A stretch of DNA of 64,000 bases from Laribacter hongkongensis DSM 14985 (GTDB lineage Bacteria; Pseudomonadota; Gammaproteobacteria; Burkholderiales; Aquaspirillaceae). The notes under the pieces were generated by a model that was not told where the DNA came from, ran no database searches, and saw only the letters and a list, made by a program, of their open reading frames with translations. Location: NCBI RefSeq assembly GCF_000423285.1, contig NZ_AUHR01000002.1, positions 62,001 through 126,000 of the forward strand. Direction: 5' to 3'. Shown here piece after piece: positions 27,390 to 36,537 of the stretch (positions within the stretch are counted from its first letter, which is position 1; the number at the start of each line of letters is the position of its first letter). Position numbers and translations under genes: made by a program.

Positions 27390-27740
27390 ATGATTTCGAT
27401 CCGTGAGCAGGAATACGGGCTGGACGTGGCCATCTACAACGAGTTCACGCTGGCCGACTTCAAGGACTTTGAAGTGGCCCTGCTGGATTACAAGATGCGC
27501 AAGGGGCAGCCCAACGTGCTGCTCGACCTGTCGGAAGTCATGGACTTCACCATCGACATGGCCATCGAGGAACTGCGTTTCGTCCGGGCGCACCAGCACG
27601 ATTTCGGCCGGGTGGCCGTGGTGGTGAAGGATGGCTGGATGAAGCTCGCCACCCATATTGCCGACCTGCTGGCCAATACCGAAACCGCCCACTTTGAAGA
27701 CGGTGATGCGGCGCGTGCCTGGTTGCACGACATGATCTGA
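27390..27740 (+). CDS. SpoIIAA-like (STAS/SEC14-type) protein, 116 aa
   Basis: A small soluble alpha/beta protein resembling the SpoIIAA-like family, with VALLDYKMRKGQPNVLLDLSEVMDFTIDMAIEELRFVRAH as the core and FGRVAVVVKDGWMKLATHIADLL in the second half. These proteins are often stress-linked, but their biochemical role is unknown. It has a strong AAGGAG ribosome site and its own terminator, so it is monocistronic. Confidence 0.75.
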   Translation: MISIREQEYGLDVAIYNEFTLADFKDFEVALLDYKMRKGQPNVLLDLSEVMDFTIDMAIEELRFVRAHQHDFGRVAVVVKDGWMKLATHIADLLANTETAHFEDGDAARAWLHDMI

Positions 27741-27768
27741 TCCGGCCCGGTGCCGGGAGCACGACAGC

Positions 27769-27797
27769 ACCGCCCGCTACCCGGGCGGTGTTTTTTT
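27769..27797 (+). terminator. Rho-independent terminator
   Basis: ACCGCCCG pairs with CGGGCGGT over a 5-nt loop and is followed by GTTTTTTT. Confidence 0.88.
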
Positions 27798-27857
27798 CAC
27801 CGGCCGCAGTGTCTTGCGGCCGGTCATGACGCCGCAAGGCGCATCAAGGGGACTCCG

Positions 27858-28079
27858 ATGGATTACAGCTCGATCAAGGAAATCTCGCCAGCCCAGCTGG
27901 AAACCGCCATTGTCGAGGCGCTGGAAAAGCTGGTCGGCAAGCCCTGCGACGTGCAGATCAACGTACTGGAATTTGTCGAAGAGGAAGACCTGCCGGACAA
28001 CGAGGCGTTGCAGTTTGCCGTGCATGCCGTCTTTTTCGACTGGCCGGTGACCCGGCGCGCCGAGGACTTCATGCTCTGA
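27858..28079 (+). CDS. Small acidic conserved-looking protein of unknown function (73 aa)
   Basis: Starts MDYSSIKEISPAQLETAIVE after an AAGGGGA ribosome site. It is acidic, with one cysteine, a helical N-terminal half and the segment INVLEFVEEEDLPDNEALQFAVHAVFF, which looks like two strands. No signal peptide or membrane segment. I do not recognise the family. It lies between a terminator and another small gene. Confidence 0.6.
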   Translation: MDYSSIKEISPAQLETAIVEALEKLVGKPCDVQINVLEFVEEEDLPDNEALQFAVHAVFFDWPVTRRAEDFML

Positions 28080-28157
28080 GGACGCCGTCGTGGCGCCACC
28101 CGGCAGGATATTAGGGTAAGCTAACATACCTTTTTCCATTGAGTGTGAGTGCCTGAC

Positions 28158-28370
28158 ATGACGCGTAGCGAATCCCTGTCGCTGGCTGCCTCCTTGCTGG
28201 GTGGCGCCCTGACTTCTTCCGATCTGGCCCGCCAGACCGATGCCCAGCTGGCCGACCGGCTGTTTGCCCTGGCCGAGGCCATTGAGCGCCGGGCGGCGCG
28301 TGCCGCTGGCAATCCGGCCACTTCCAGGTCATCGGTCAAGCTGGGCGGGCTGCTGTCGGCCATTCACTGA
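28158..28370 (+). CDS. Small protein of unknown function (70 aa)
   Basis: Reads MTRSESLSLAASLLGGALTS and continues with an amphipathic helix (AQLADRLFALAEAIERRAARAA) and a basic, serine-rich tail. A GTG three codons upstream is an alternative start. No recognised domain. The pattern resembles small regulatory or tail-type proteins, but no function can be assigned. Confidence 0.5.
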   Translation: MTRSESLSLAASLLGGALTSSDLARQTDAQLADRLFALAEAIERRAARAAGNPATSRSSVKLGGLLSAIH

Positions 28371-28681
28371 CCATTGTTACTGGCGCGGCAGCTGCCGTTG
28401 CATCCGGTCACATCCGGTGCGGTGGCCGTCGGGCTGCCGGTCATGACGATCTGCATGGCTGGTGAGCCGTACCGGGCCGGATGCTGAACGGTGCCGGTCC
28501 GGCTTGCTGTACGGCTCCGGACTGCGGGCGGGCTTCGACCCTGACGGGATTGCCATGCAACGCGCACGCCGGACCGCGAAGGCGGGCGCTGCTTCGTGGT
28601 GGCCTGGTTCCGGTTCCTTGCGCTGACGTTGCCCGGCGGGCTCTGCTAAAGTCCCGCCTTTCGCACGATTCCCGATTCACC
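28371..28681 (+). promoter_or_regulatory. Gene-free leader region with probable tex promoter
   Basis: No gene is supported in these 311 bp. At 28623-28652, CTGACG and an extended -10 TGCTAAAGT are separated by 18 bp, giving a transcription start about 25 nt before tex. Confidence 0.45.
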
Positions 28682-30997
28682 ATGTTGAAACCGATTGCCG
28701 AGCGCATTGCCGAGGAACTCAAGGTCCGCACCAGCCAGGTGGCAGCCACCGTGGAGCTGCTGGACGGCGGAGCAACCGTGCCGTTTGTGGCCCGTTACCG
28801 CAAGGAGGCCACCGGCGGGCTGGATGACACCCAGCTGCGCCAGCTGGACGAGCGTCTGCGCTATCTGCGCGAGCTGGACGAGCGGCGCGACAGCATTCTC
28901 AGATCCATCACCGAGCAGGGGAAGCTGACCGGTGAACTGGAAGCGGCATTGTATGCTGCAACCGACAAGACCCGGCTGGAAGACCTGTATCTGCCCTACA
29001 AGCCCAAACGGCGTACCCGCGCGCAGATCGCCCGCGAAGCCGGGCTGGAGCCGCTGGCAGAAAGCCTGCTGGCCCGGCCGGAGCAGGAGCCCGAGCAGGC
29101 GGCAGCGGCTTTTGTCGATGCCGGCAAGGGCGTGGCTGATATCAAGGCCGCCCTTGACGGGGCACGGGCCATCCTGATCGAGCGTTTTGCCGAAGATGCC
29201 GGCCTGCTGGGACGGCTGCGCGACAAGCTGTGGCTGGAGGGCGAGCTGGTCGCCAAAGTGGTGCCGGGCAAGGAAACTGCCGGTGCCAAGTTTTCCGACT
29301 ACTTTGATCATCGCGAGCCGGTCCGGTCCATCCCGTCACACCGGGCGCTGGCCTTGCTGCGCGGTCGCAACGAAGAAGTACTGACGCTGGCACTGGCCTG
29401 GCAGCCCGAGGACGTGCCGCTGACCCAGCGCAGCGAGTACGAAGCCATCATTGCCACCCAGGTGGGCGTGCGCGACGGTGGCCGGCCGGCCGACAAATGG
29501 CTGCTGGATACCGTGCGGCTGACCTGGCGCGCCAAGATTTTCCTGTCGCTGGAACTCGAGGCCATGAACCGCATGCGCGAGTCCGGCGAGGAAGAGGCGA
29601 TCCGCGTGTTCGCGCGCAACCTGCATGACCTGCTGCTGGCTGCCCCGGCCGGTCCTCGCGCCACGCTCGGCCTGGACCCCGGCCTGCGTACCGGCGTGAA
29701 AGTGGCCGTGGTGGATGCAACCGGCAAGCTGCTCGATACCGCGACCATCTACCCGCACGAGCCGCGCCGGGACTGGGACCGCTCCATTGCCGTGCTGGCT
29801 GCGCTGTGCGCGAAGCACCGGGTGGAACTGGTGGCGATCGGCAACGGGACGGCCAGCCGGGAAACCGACCGGCTGGCTGCCGAACTGATGCAAAAGCATC
29901 CGCAGCTGGGCCTGACCAGAATCGTGGTCAGCGAAGCCGGGGCTTCGGTGTATTCCGCCAGCGAACTGGCTGCCCGCGAGTTTCCCGAACTGGACGTATC
30001 GCTGCGTGGCGCGGTGTCGATTGCCCGGCGCTTGCAGGATCCGCTGGCCGAGCTGGTCAAGATCGATCCCAAGTCGATCGGGGTCGGCCAATACCAGCAT
30101 GACGTGAACCAGAGCCATCTGGCGCGTTCGCTGGACGCCGTGGTCGAGGATTGCGTCAACGCGGTGGGGGTGGACGTGAATACCGCGTCGGCAGCGCTGT
30201 TGACCCGGGTTTCCGGTCTCAATGCCACGCTGGCGGCCAATATCGTCAGCTACCGCGATGCCCATGGTGCGTTCGGCAGCCGCAAGCAGTTGCTGGAAGT
30301 GCCGCGTCTGGGTGACAAGACCTTTGAACAGGCTGCCGGCTTTTTGCGCATCATGAACGGCCTGAATCCGCTGGATGCCTCGGCCGTGCACCCGGAAGCC
30401 TACCCGGTGGTCGAGCGCATCGTGTCGCGTACCGGGCGTGATGTGAAGGCCCTGATCGGCGACAGCAGTTTCCTGAAAACCATCAAGCCGTCCGAACTGA
30501 CGGATGAACGGTTCGGCCTGCCGACGGTGATGGACATCCTGCGCGAGCTGGACAAGCCGGGGCGTGACCCGCGACCGGAGTTCAAGACGGCTGCATTTGC
30601 CGACGGCGTGGAGGACATCAAGGACCTGCAAGCGGGCATGCTGCTGGAGGGCGTGGTGACCAACGTGGCCAATTTTGGTGCATTTGTGGACATCGGTGTG
30701 CACCAGGACGGGCTGGTGCACATTTCCGCACTGTCAAAATCCTTCGTGGATGACCCGCGCAAGGTGGTCAAGGCGGGTGATGTGGTCAAGGTCAAGGTGG
30801 TGGAAGTGGACCTCGGCCGGCGCCGGATTGCCCTGACCATGCGGCTGGATGATCCGCTGGACGGCAGTGGATCGTCGGCATCGCGGCGCAGCGCCGGAGC
30901 AGGAGGGGAGCGCCGCTCGTCCGGTGGCGGGCGACGTGAAGAGCGTGCCGGTGGCGGGGCCATGGCCGAAGCATTTGCCCGTCTGAAACGCGGCTGA
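28682..30997 (+). CDS. tex: Tex-family RNA-binding transcription/tolerance protein
   Basis: A 771-residue protein of the Tex/Spt6-like family. The N-terminal helical region begins [15 protein letters not shown] and shows [17 protein letters not shown] YqgF-like RNase-H fold lies near the middle ([17 protein letters not shown]). Helix-hairpin-helix repeats follow ([31 protein letters not shown]), and then an S1 RNA-binding domain ([26 protein letters not shown]). The C-terminal tail is Gly/Arg/Ser-rich. The start at 28682 matches the family; the frame is open further upstream without support. Tex proteins affect transcription processivity and stress gene expression. Confidence 0.96.
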   Translation: MLKPIAERIAEELKVRTSQVAATVELLDGGATVPFVARYRKEATGGLDDTQLRQLDERLRYLRELDERRDSILRSITEQGKLTGELEAALYAATDKTRLEDLYLPYKPKRRTRAQIAREAGLEPLAESLLARPEQEPEQAAAAFVDAGKGVADIKAALDGARAILIERFAEDAGLLGRLRDKLWLEGELVAKVVPGKETAGAKFSDYFDHREPVRSIPSHRALALLRGRNEEVLTLALAWQPEDVPLTQRSEYEAIIATQVGVRDGGRPADKWLLDTVRLTWRAKIFLSLELEAMNRMRESGEEEAIRVFARNLHDLLLAAPAGPRATLGLDPGLRTGVKVAVVDATGKLLDTATIYPHEPRRDWDRSIAVLAALCAKHRVELVAIGNGTASRETDRLAAELMQKHPQLGLTRIVVSEAGASVYSASELAAREFPELDVSLRGAVSIARRLQDPLAELVKIDPKSIGVGQYQHDVNQSHLARSLDAVVEDCVNAVGVDVNTASAALLTRVSGLNATLAANIVSYRDAHGAFGSRKQLLEVPRLGDKTFEQAAGFLRIMNGLNPLDASAVHPEAYPVVERIVSRTGRDVKALIGDSSFLKTIKPSELTDERFGLPTVMDILRELDKPGRDPRPEFKTAAFADGVEDIKDLQAGMLLEGVVTNVANFGAFVDIGVHQDGLVHISALSKSFVDDPRKVVKAGDVVKVKVVEVDLGRRRIALTMRLDDPLDGSGSSASRRSAGAGGERRSSGGGRREERAGGGAMAEAFARLKRG

Positions 30998-31010
30998 TTG
31001 TTACGCCAGA

Positions 31011-31051
31011 CAAAAAAACGCGCATTTCCTTTCGGAGATGCGCGTTTTTTT
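31011..31051. terminator. Bidirectional terminator after tex
   Basis: AACGCGCAT and ATGCGCGTT (31017-31025 with 31038-31046), extended by TCC/GGA inside, are flanked by A7 and T7 runs. It can end tex rightward and the secreted basic protein leftward. Confidence 0.88.
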
Positions 31052-31087
31052 ACATTTCATGACTGGACAATCAAAAGCCGGAGAGGC

Positions 31088-31630
31088 TTATTTTTTCTGC
31101 CTTGCGGCTGGTTTGCCGGCCGGAGACTTTTTAACTTTGTTGGTTTTGGCTTGCGTGCGTTTGGCTTTGCCGGCTGGCTGGGCGACCGGTTTTTTTGGGG
31201 AGGCTGCTTTGGCTTTGCGAGTGGATTTCAGCGCTGTGGCCTGTTTCTTGCTGGTACGCGCCGAGGTGGTCTTGCGGGTGACTGCGGGCTTGCCAGCCTT
31301 GTTGCTGCGCGCGGTGACGGCCTTGCCGGAGCGGACAGACTGCCTGGCGGATCTGGCGTTGGAGGTACGGGGCTTTTTCTGTACGCCGGCCTTTTTGGCC
31401 TGCCTGTTCTTTGCGGCCGGGCGTGAGGCCGTATTGCGCTTTTCGGCTTTGGGCGCCGGTGCTGGAGCCGGGCGAGCGGACCGGGCGGGCTTGGTATGTG
31501 CCGGCATGTAATCACCCGGCAATGGCAGGTCTTCGGCGTAGGCAAACGGGCTACTCGCCATCAAGGACAGACTGATCAGGCCTGTGGCGATAAATCCCTT
31601 TAAATCAATGGTTTTTAGGATGTTTTGCAT
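31088..31630 (-). CDS. Exported Lys/Ala/Arg-rich, histone-H1-like protein (180 aa)
   Basis: The N-terminus carries a Sec signal peptide (LISLSLMASSPFAYA, cut before EDLPLPG). The mature part is almost entirely Lys, Ala, Arg, Pro, Ser and Thr, with KKPVAQPAGKAKRTQAKTNK-like runs resembling histone H1 or AlgP tails. Such tails usually bind nucleic acid in the cytoplasm, so export is odd. It could bind extracellular DNA, lipopolysaccharide or cell wall; none is shown. The gene stands alone, divergent from the amino-acid transporter. Confidence 0.72.
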   Translation of the reverse strand: MQNILKTIDLKGFIATGLISLSLMASSPFAYAEDLPLPGDYMPAHTKPARSARPAPAPAPKAEKRNTASRPAAKNRQAKKAGVQKKPRTSNARSARQSVRSGKAVTARSNKAGKPAVTRKTTSARTSKKQATALKSTRKAKAASPKKPVAQPAGKAKRTQAKTNKVKKSPAGKPAARQKK

Positions 31631-31683
31631 AAAATTGAATATTGGGCAGAAATTAATCCCGGAACTTTATTTATTTGTGCTTA

Positions 31684-31713
31684 TTGAGAAATGAGCGAAC
31701 TGGCAGTTATATT
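31684..31713 (+). promoter_or_regulatory. Sigma-70 promoter of the amino-acid ABC transporter
   Basis: TTGAGA (31684-31689) and TATATT (31708-31713) are 18 bp apart. The leader to the gene start is about 65 nt, ending in a GTGGAGGAATT ribosome site. Confidence 0.6.
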
Positions 31714-31784
31714 AGCACGCTTGAGATAGCCTGTTTTGCACTGGGTGGATCTCGTTTCATAGCGAAATCAGTGGAGGAATTCAC

Positions 31785-32600
31785 ATGCAGTTGTCACGTA
31801 GAAACTTGGTGCTGTCGGCTATCCTGTCGGCAGTGGTTCTGGCTGGTTGCGGCAAGAAAGAAGCCGCTCCCGAGGCAGCTGCAGCCGCTCCGGAAGCACC
31901 GGCCGTGAAGGAATATGTGGTCGGTACGGATGCGGCTTATGCTCCGTTCGAGTACGAAAACGACAAAAAGGAAGTCGAAGGCTTCGATATTGACGTCTTG
32001 TCGGCTGCGGCTGAAAAAGGCGGCTTTAAGGTCAAGTTCATCAATACGCCGTGGGAAGGCATTTTCGCCAGCCTTGGCAATGGCGACCGCGACATCGTCG
32101 TGTCGTCCGTGACTATCACAGACGAGCGCAAGCAGACCATGGATTTCTCCGAGCCGTATTTCGAGGCCCGCCAGCTGATCGTGGTCAGCAAGAATGACGC
32201 CGCTGGCATCAAGAAGTTTGCCGACCTGAAGGGCAAGAAAGTTGCCGTCCAGACCGGTACGACCGGCGATGAAGTCACCCAGAAACTGCTGGGAAAGAGC
32301 AGCCCGGACATCAAGCGTTTTGAAAGCACTCCGCTGGCCCTGAAGGAGCTGGAAAACGGTGGTGTGGACGCTGTGGTGGCCGATAACGGCGTGGTGGTGA
32401 ACTACCTCTCCAATAATGGTGACAAGGGTCTGGTGTCGGTTGAAGATACCGAAAGCTTTGCACCGGAGTACTATGGCATTGCCGTGAAGAAGGGCAACCA
32501 GGCCTTGCAGGAGCAGATCAACAAGGGGCTGGCAGCCATCAAGGCTGATGGTACCTACGACCAGATCTACGCCAAGTGGTTTGGTGCCAAGCAGCAGTAA
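31785..32600 (+). CDS. Polar amino-acid ABC transporter substrate-binding lipoprotein
   Basis: A 271-residue periplasmic binding protein, lipidated at cysteine 22 (VVLAGC), followed by an Ala/Pro/Glu linker. The family-3 solute-binding fold shows VGTDAAYAPFEYENDKKEVEGFDIDVL, GDRDIVVSSVTITDERKQTMDFSEPYF and VAVQTGTTGDE, typical of glutamine/arginine/lysine-type binders. It is followed by an intercistronic hairpin and its permease. Confidence 0.95.
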   Translation: MQLSRRNLVLSAILSAVVLAGCGKKEAAPEAAAAAPEAPAVKEYVVGTDAAYAPFEYENDKKEVEGFDIDVLSAAAEKGGFKVKFINTPWEGIFASLGNGDRDIVVSSVTITDERKQTMDFSEPYFEARQLIVVSKNDAAGIKKFADLKGKKVAVQTGTTGDEVTQKLLGKSSPDIKRFESTPLALKELENGGVDAVVADNGVVVNYLSNNGDKGLVSVEDTESFAPEYYGIAVKKGNQALQEQINKGLAAIKADGTYDQIYAKWFGAKQQ

Positions 32601-32614
32601 GTCTGGCAACTCGC

Positions 32615-32642
32615 GTGATGCCTGTCTGCGGACGGGCATCAC
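32615..32642 (+). terminator. Intercistronic stem-loop between binding protein and permease genes
   Basis: A 12-bp stem (GTGATGCCTGTC with GACGGGCATCAC, loop TGCG, one wobble) follows the binding-protein stop by 14 bp, with only ACTTTGG after it. This arrangement commonly raises binding-protein output over permease by partial termination or 3'-end protection. Confidence 0.6.
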
Positions 32643-32672
32643 TTTGGAATATCCGGGAGAAGAGGGAGTAGT

Positions 32673-33416
32673 ATGGACTTCCGGTTTTCGATGATCGTTG
32701 AATACGCCCCGTTGTTTATCGACGGCGTAAAAATGACACTGGGCATTACGGTGATTGCCGTGGTGCTGGGAACCCTGATCGGCCTTTTCATGGGGATGGC
32801 CCGGCTGGCCGATGCACGCCACGGCATGGGCAAATATCTTCTGCGCTATTGCGTCAAATGGCCGGCTACAGCGTATGTGACCTTCTTTCGCGGTACACCG
32901 CTCTTTGTGCAGATCCTGCTGGTGCACTTCGCACTGATGCCGACCCTGGTTCATCCGGTTGACGGTATCCTGATCAGCGGTGATCTGGCGCGGGAAATCC
33001 GCCAGAACTATGGCGCATTCTTTTCCGGCCTGCTGGCCCTGACCCTGAACGCCGGTGCCTATATCACCGAGATTTTCCGGGCCGGCATCCTGTCGATCGA
33101 CAAGGGGCAGATGGAAGCTGCCCGTTCGCTGGGAATGAGTTATGGCCAGGCGATGAGGTTCGTTGTGGTGCCGCAGGCATTCCGCCGCATGCTGCCGCCG
33201 CTTGGCAACGAAGCCATCATGCTGCTCAAGGACAGCTCGCTGGTATCGGCCATTGGCCTTGCAGAACTGGCTTTTGCTGCCCGGACCGTGGCAGGCGTGT
33301 ACTCGCGCTACTGGGAGCCGTACCTGACCATCTCGTTCATGTATCTGGCCCTGACCATGCTGATGGCGTGGGGGATCGCAGCGCTGGAAAAACGCTATCG
33401 CGTGGCCTCGCACTGA
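32673..33416 (+). CDS. Polar amino-acid ABC transporter permease (GlnP/HisM type)
   Basis: A 247-residue inner-membrane permease with about five helices. It has the inner-membrane component signature: FFRGTPLFVQILLVHF, then EIFRAGILSIDKGQMEAARSLGMSYGQAMRFVVVPQAFRRMLPPLGNEAI. The EAA loop is intact. No ATP-binding subunit gene follows; the unit ends at a terminator, so an ATPase must be supplied elsewhere. Confidence 0.95.
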   Translation: MDFRFSMIVEYAPLFIDGVKMTLGITVIAVVLGTLIGLFMGMARLADARHGMGKYLLRYCVKWPATAYVTFFRGTPLFVQILLVHFALMPTLVHPVDGILISGDLAREIRQNYGAFFSGLLALTLNAGAYITEIFRAGILSIDKGQMEAARSLGMSYGQAMRFVVVPQAFRRMLPPLGNEAIMLLKDSSLVSAIGLAELAFAARTVAGVYSRYWEPYLTISFMYLALTMLMAWGIAALEKRYRVASH

Positions 33417-33450
33417 CGCGGTGGCTGACTGCTGCGGTTGCCTGACTGAC

Positions 33451-33478
33451 GCTGCCTTGTTTCAAGGCAGCGTTTTTT
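33451..33478 (+). terminator. Terminator of the amino-acid transporter operon
   Basis: GCTGCCTTG and CAAGGCAGC form a 9-bp stem with a 3-nt loop, followed by GTTTTTT. The next 220 bp up to the opposite terminator hold no gene. Confidence 0.9.
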
Positions 33479-33698
33479 ATTGGCTTTTTGCTGGTAGGGC
33501 GTGCATGTCCTGAGCCGGATTGATCTTGATCGCCGCATTGCGGCTCTGGCAGGGGCCGCGGCGTGTGTGGATTTCCGGCCGCGAGAAGAAAGGCCAGGCC
33601 TGCTTGTTGCGAAAATGTCAGGCAGGTTGCCTGCGAAGCCTTGGAAGCGGGGAGAGCCAAGTAACCAGCCGAAACGGCGGACCCAGGAAGGCGGACGC

Positions 33699-33729
33699 AA
33701 AAAAGCCGCAGCCTTCTTGCTGCGGCTTT
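33699..33729 (-). terminator. Terminator of the cold-shock gene
   Basis: Leftward, AAAGCCGCAG pairs with CTGCGGCTTT (33720-33729 with 33702-33711) and ends in a T-run. Confidence 0.88.
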
Positions 33730-33748
33730 ATGCTGCCAGGAAAGCGGA

Positions 33749-33958
33749 TCAGGCTTTCTGGATGTTGGCAGCTGCTACGCCTTTCGGACCCATCTTGGTC
33801 TCGAAAGTCACGCGTTCGCCTTCGGCCAGGGTACGGAAGCCCTTGGTTTGGATTTCGGTGAAGTGAGCGAAGAGATCATCGCCGCCTGCGTCGGGAGAAA
33901 TGAATCCGAAACCCTTGGTTTCGTTGAACCATTTTACCGTGCCGGTCTGAGTCGTCAT
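33749..33958 (-). CDS. CspA-family cold-shock protein (69 aa)
   Basis: A single cold-shock (OB-fold) domain with both RNA-binding motifs, KGFGFI and DLFAHF, in [20 protein letters not shown]... It melts RNA secondary structure. The start at 33958 has AGGAC upstream. The roughly 245-bp gap to the next gene is long enough for the extended structured leader common to csp genes and includes a small TACCG/CGGTA hairpin. Confidence 0.95.
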   Translation of the reverse strand: MTTQTGTVKWFNETKGFGFISPDAGGDDLFAHFTEIQTKGFRTLAEGERVTFETKMGPKGVAAANIQKA

Positions 33959-34204
33959 GAGTCGGAAGTCCTGAACAATCACACAATCTGGCAGGCGTGC
34001 CTGTTACCGGAAAACGGTAGGAAAAGCTGGCGCCTGCCGCTTCGCAGCCCAAATGGGGAACCGAATCAAGCGTGCGACGAGTGCGACTGAAACTTGCTTC
34101 CCTGCGAGAGGGGAGAAGACAGAAACAGACTGGAAGACCTGCTTGAAACGCTGCGACGCGATAGTAACCTGCCCGTGCGGACAGCGGCAATACCGATCTG
34201 GGCA

Positions 34205-34750
34205 TCAGGGGTATGGCTGGCGCAGAAACCCGCATTGCATGGGAATGGCCTCCTGGGACACGGTCTGCAAGGGCAGGCAAAAGCGCCCGGCCCGCAATTG
34301 CCAGCCGGGGCCGGGACCATGTTCCCAGTCGGCATCGGTCGCCAGTCGGCCTTGCGCATTGATGAAGGAAACCGCAGCCAGATCGGCTCCGTCCAGCAAG
34401 GCTGCATGGGCAGTGGCGGCCAGCAGGTAGCAATCGCCGTCAGGTGTCAGGAACGCTTGCCGTGGCTGGAAATCTGCCGGAGTGCCGGTACTAACGCGTC
34501 CGTCCGGCATCAGCCTGCAGGTCAGAGGGGCGGTTGCCAGACTGACGAATACCCGCTGCGGCCCGTTCTGGAAAAACCAGGCGCCGCGTTCGTCCGGCTG
34601 GTAATTGCGCAGGATGAATTCCAGCGTGGCTGCGTGCTCCAGCCGTTCACCCCGGATCAGCCAGCGGCCCCGGCCATCGCGCGCCAGCCAGCCATAGACA
34701 TCGGGTACGTCCGGCCATCTGGCCATGGCTTGCTGCACGATGGCATCCAT
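34205..34750 (-). CDS. Conserved uncharacterised protein downstream of pgeF (181 aa)
   Basis: Begins MDAIVQQAMARWPDVPDVYG and continues WLARDGRGRWLIRGERLEHAATLEFILRNYQPDERGAWFFQNGPQRVFV. It is soluble, without a signal peptide. The sequence has the look of a compact conserved family, but I cannot name a function. The start codon lies one base after the stop of pgeF, so the two are co-translated and probably co-regulated. Confidence 0.78.
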   Translation of the reverse strand: MDAIVQQAMARWPDVPDVYGWLARDGRGRWLIRGERLEHAATLEFILRNYQPDERGAWFFQNGPQRVFVSLATAPLTCRLMPDGRVSTGTPADFQPRQAFLTPDGDCYLLAATAHAALLDGADLAAVSFINAQGRLATDADWEHGPGPGWQLRAGRFCLPLQTVSQEAIPMQCGFLRQPYP

Positions 34751-34751
34751 G

Positions 34752-35483
34752 TCAGTCGGCCAGCCAGATCAGCGATGCCATCCGCCCGGTGCGACCGTCA
34801 CGGCGGTAGGAAAAATAACGCTCACGCTCGGTCACGGTACAGGCATCGCCGCCATGCACTTCGGTGACACCGCAGGCATTCAGGCGCTGGCGTGCCAGCA
34901 GGTAGATGTCCGCCAGATACTTGCCGTCCGGAATGGCGGCAAAGGCGCTGGCTGCCGTCGGGTCATGTGCCATGAAGGCTGCCCGGACTTCCGGCCCGAC
35001 CTCGAACGCATCCGGTCCGATGGCCGCTCCGAGCCACGCCAGAATGTCACTGGCCGGCACGGCCATCCGGGCAATGGTGGCTTCGATGATGCCGTTGCAC
35101 AGCCCGCGCCAGCCGGCATGGGCGGCGGCCACGACACTGCCGGACCGGTCGGTCAGCAGCACGGGCAGGCAGTCTGCCGTCATGACGGCGCATACCACGC
35201 CAGGCTGGCGCGTGAAGCCGGCATCGGCATCGGGAGGGACGTCCGGTGCGTCTGCACAGGCTTCCTGCACTCCGATGCCGTGAACCTGGTTCAGCCAGAA
35301 TGGTTCGGCAGGCAGACAGGCCCGCAGGCGGGCCCGGTTTTCGGCGACGGCAGCCGGATCGTCACCCACATGCTGGCCCAGGTTCAGGCTGGCGTAGGGC
35401 GCCAGGCTGACACCGCCGTCGCGGGTCGTGATCAGGGTGCGGACGCGGGCAGGAGCCGGCCAGCCGGCAGTCAGGTTCTGCAT
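34752..35483 (-). CDS. pgeF: Peptidoglycan editing factor / purine nucleoside phosphorylase (YfiH, laccase-domain)
   Basis: A 243-residue Cu-oxidase_4 (YfiH) family protein. Characteristic segments are ITTRDGGVS, LNQVHG, ADAGFTRQPGVVCAVMTADCLPVLL, AAHAGWRGLCNGII and AIGPDAFEVG, containing the His/Cys metal-site residues. In E. coli the protein prevents misincorporation of L-serine in muropeptides. Relatives also show nucleoside phosphorylase activity. It follows rluD by 4 bp, the standard arrangement. Confidence 0.94.
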   Translation of the reverse strand: MQNLTAGWPAPARVRTLITTRDGGVSLAPYASLNLGQHVGDDPAAVAENRARLRACLPAEPFWLNQVHGIGVQEACADAPDVPPDADAGFTRQPGVVCAVMTADCLPVLLTDRSGSVVAAAHAGWRGLCNGIIEATIARMAVPASDILAWLGAAIGPDAFEVGPEVRAAFMAHDPTAASAFAAIPDGKYLADIYLLARQRLNACGVTEVHGGDACTVTERERYFSYRRDGRTGRMASLIWLAD

Positions 35484-35487
35484 GGCG

Positions 35488-36537
35488 TTACTCCTGCGTG
35501 TAAATGATTTCCCAGCCGGTCAGGTCGTCCTCTTCATCATCATCCCAGTCATCCGGCTGCTGGGCGTCGCGCATGACCGACAGCAGGTACTGCATGTCCT
35601 GCGGCAGACGGGTTTTCCAGCCGACCGGCTTTTTGCTTTCCGGATGGATCAGCGCCAGTTTGGCGGCGTGCAGTGCCTGCCGGCCAAAGTCGTTGATGGC
35701 CTCCCGGACTTCCGGTGAGGCCGGCAGCCGCGGGTTGCCATAGAGCGGATCACCGGCCAGCGGGCAGCCGATACTGGCCATGTGCACGCGGATCTGGTGG
35801 GTGCGGCCGGTTTCCAGCCGGCACTCGACCAGCGTGTGGTGCTCGAACATTTCCAGCGGCCGCACATGCGTGATGGCCGGTTTGCCGCCAAAGGCCACCA
35901 CGGCCATCTTCACCCGGGTCTTGGGGTCGCGGCCGATGGCCTTGTCGATGGTGATGTCACCGGCCACGTTGCCGCAGGCGATGGCCCGGTAATGGCGTTT
36001 GACCGTACGGGCCTGCAACTGCCTGATGAGGTCGAGCTGGGCGGCCACGGTCTTGGCCACCACCATGAGGCCGCTGGTGTCCTTGTCAAGGCGGTGCACG
36101 ATGCCGGCGCGCGGGACGTGGGCCAGTTCCGGCACCCGGTACAGCAAGCCGTTGAGCAGGGTGCCGGACCAGTTGCCGTTGCCCGGGTGTGTGACCAGCC
36201 CGGCCGGCTTGTTGACGACGAGGATCTGCCGGTCTTCGTAGATCACCGGAATTTCGATGTCTTCCGGGGCAAAGGCCATTTCGTCCAGCGACAGCTGTTC
36301 GTCCACCTCGACCTGCTGGCCGAGAACGGTCTTGCTGCGCGGTACGGTGACCGTGCTGCCGTCCACGCGCACGTGGCCGTCCTTGATCCACTGGGTCAGC
36401 CGGCTGCGCGACTGGTCGGGCATCAGGGCCGCCAGTGCGGCATCCAGCCGGTCGCCGGCCAATGTATCGGGAATCGTGAGGACACGGGTGTCAACGATAT
36501 CGTTATAATCGTCGAACTTTGCTACGGATTCGGTCAT
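35488..36537 (-). CDS. rluD: 23S rRNA pseudouridine(1911/1915/1917) synthase
   Basis: A 349-residue RluA-family synthase. It has an N-terminal S4 domain (SRSRLTQWIKDGHVRVDG) and the catalytic HRLDKDTSGLMVVAK motif with the active-site aspartate. The family RTHQIRVHMASIGCPLAGDPLYG segment and an acidic C-terminus complete it. It modifies helix 69 of 23S rRNA. The chosen start at 36537 overlaps the start of bamD on the other strand (CATG). Its leftward neighbours pgeF and the conserved protein form one operon. Confidence 0.95.
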   Translation of the reverse strand: MTESVAKFDDYNDIVDTRVLTIPDTLAGDRLDAALAALMPDQSRSRLTQWIKDGHVRVDGSTVTVPRSKTVLGQQVEVDEQLSLDEMAFAPEDIEIPVIYEDRQILVVNKPAGLVTHPGNGNWSGTLLNGLLYRVPELAHVPRAGIVHRLDKDTSGLMVVAKTVAAQLDLIRQLQARTVKRHYRAIACGNVAGDITIDKAIGRDPKTRVKMAVVAFGGKPAITHVRPLEMFEHHTLVECRLETGRTHQIRVHMASIGCPLAGDPLYGNPRLPASPEVREAINDFGRQALHAAKLALIHPESKKPVGWKTRLPQDMQYLLSVMRDAQQPDDWDDDEEDDLTGWEIIYTQE

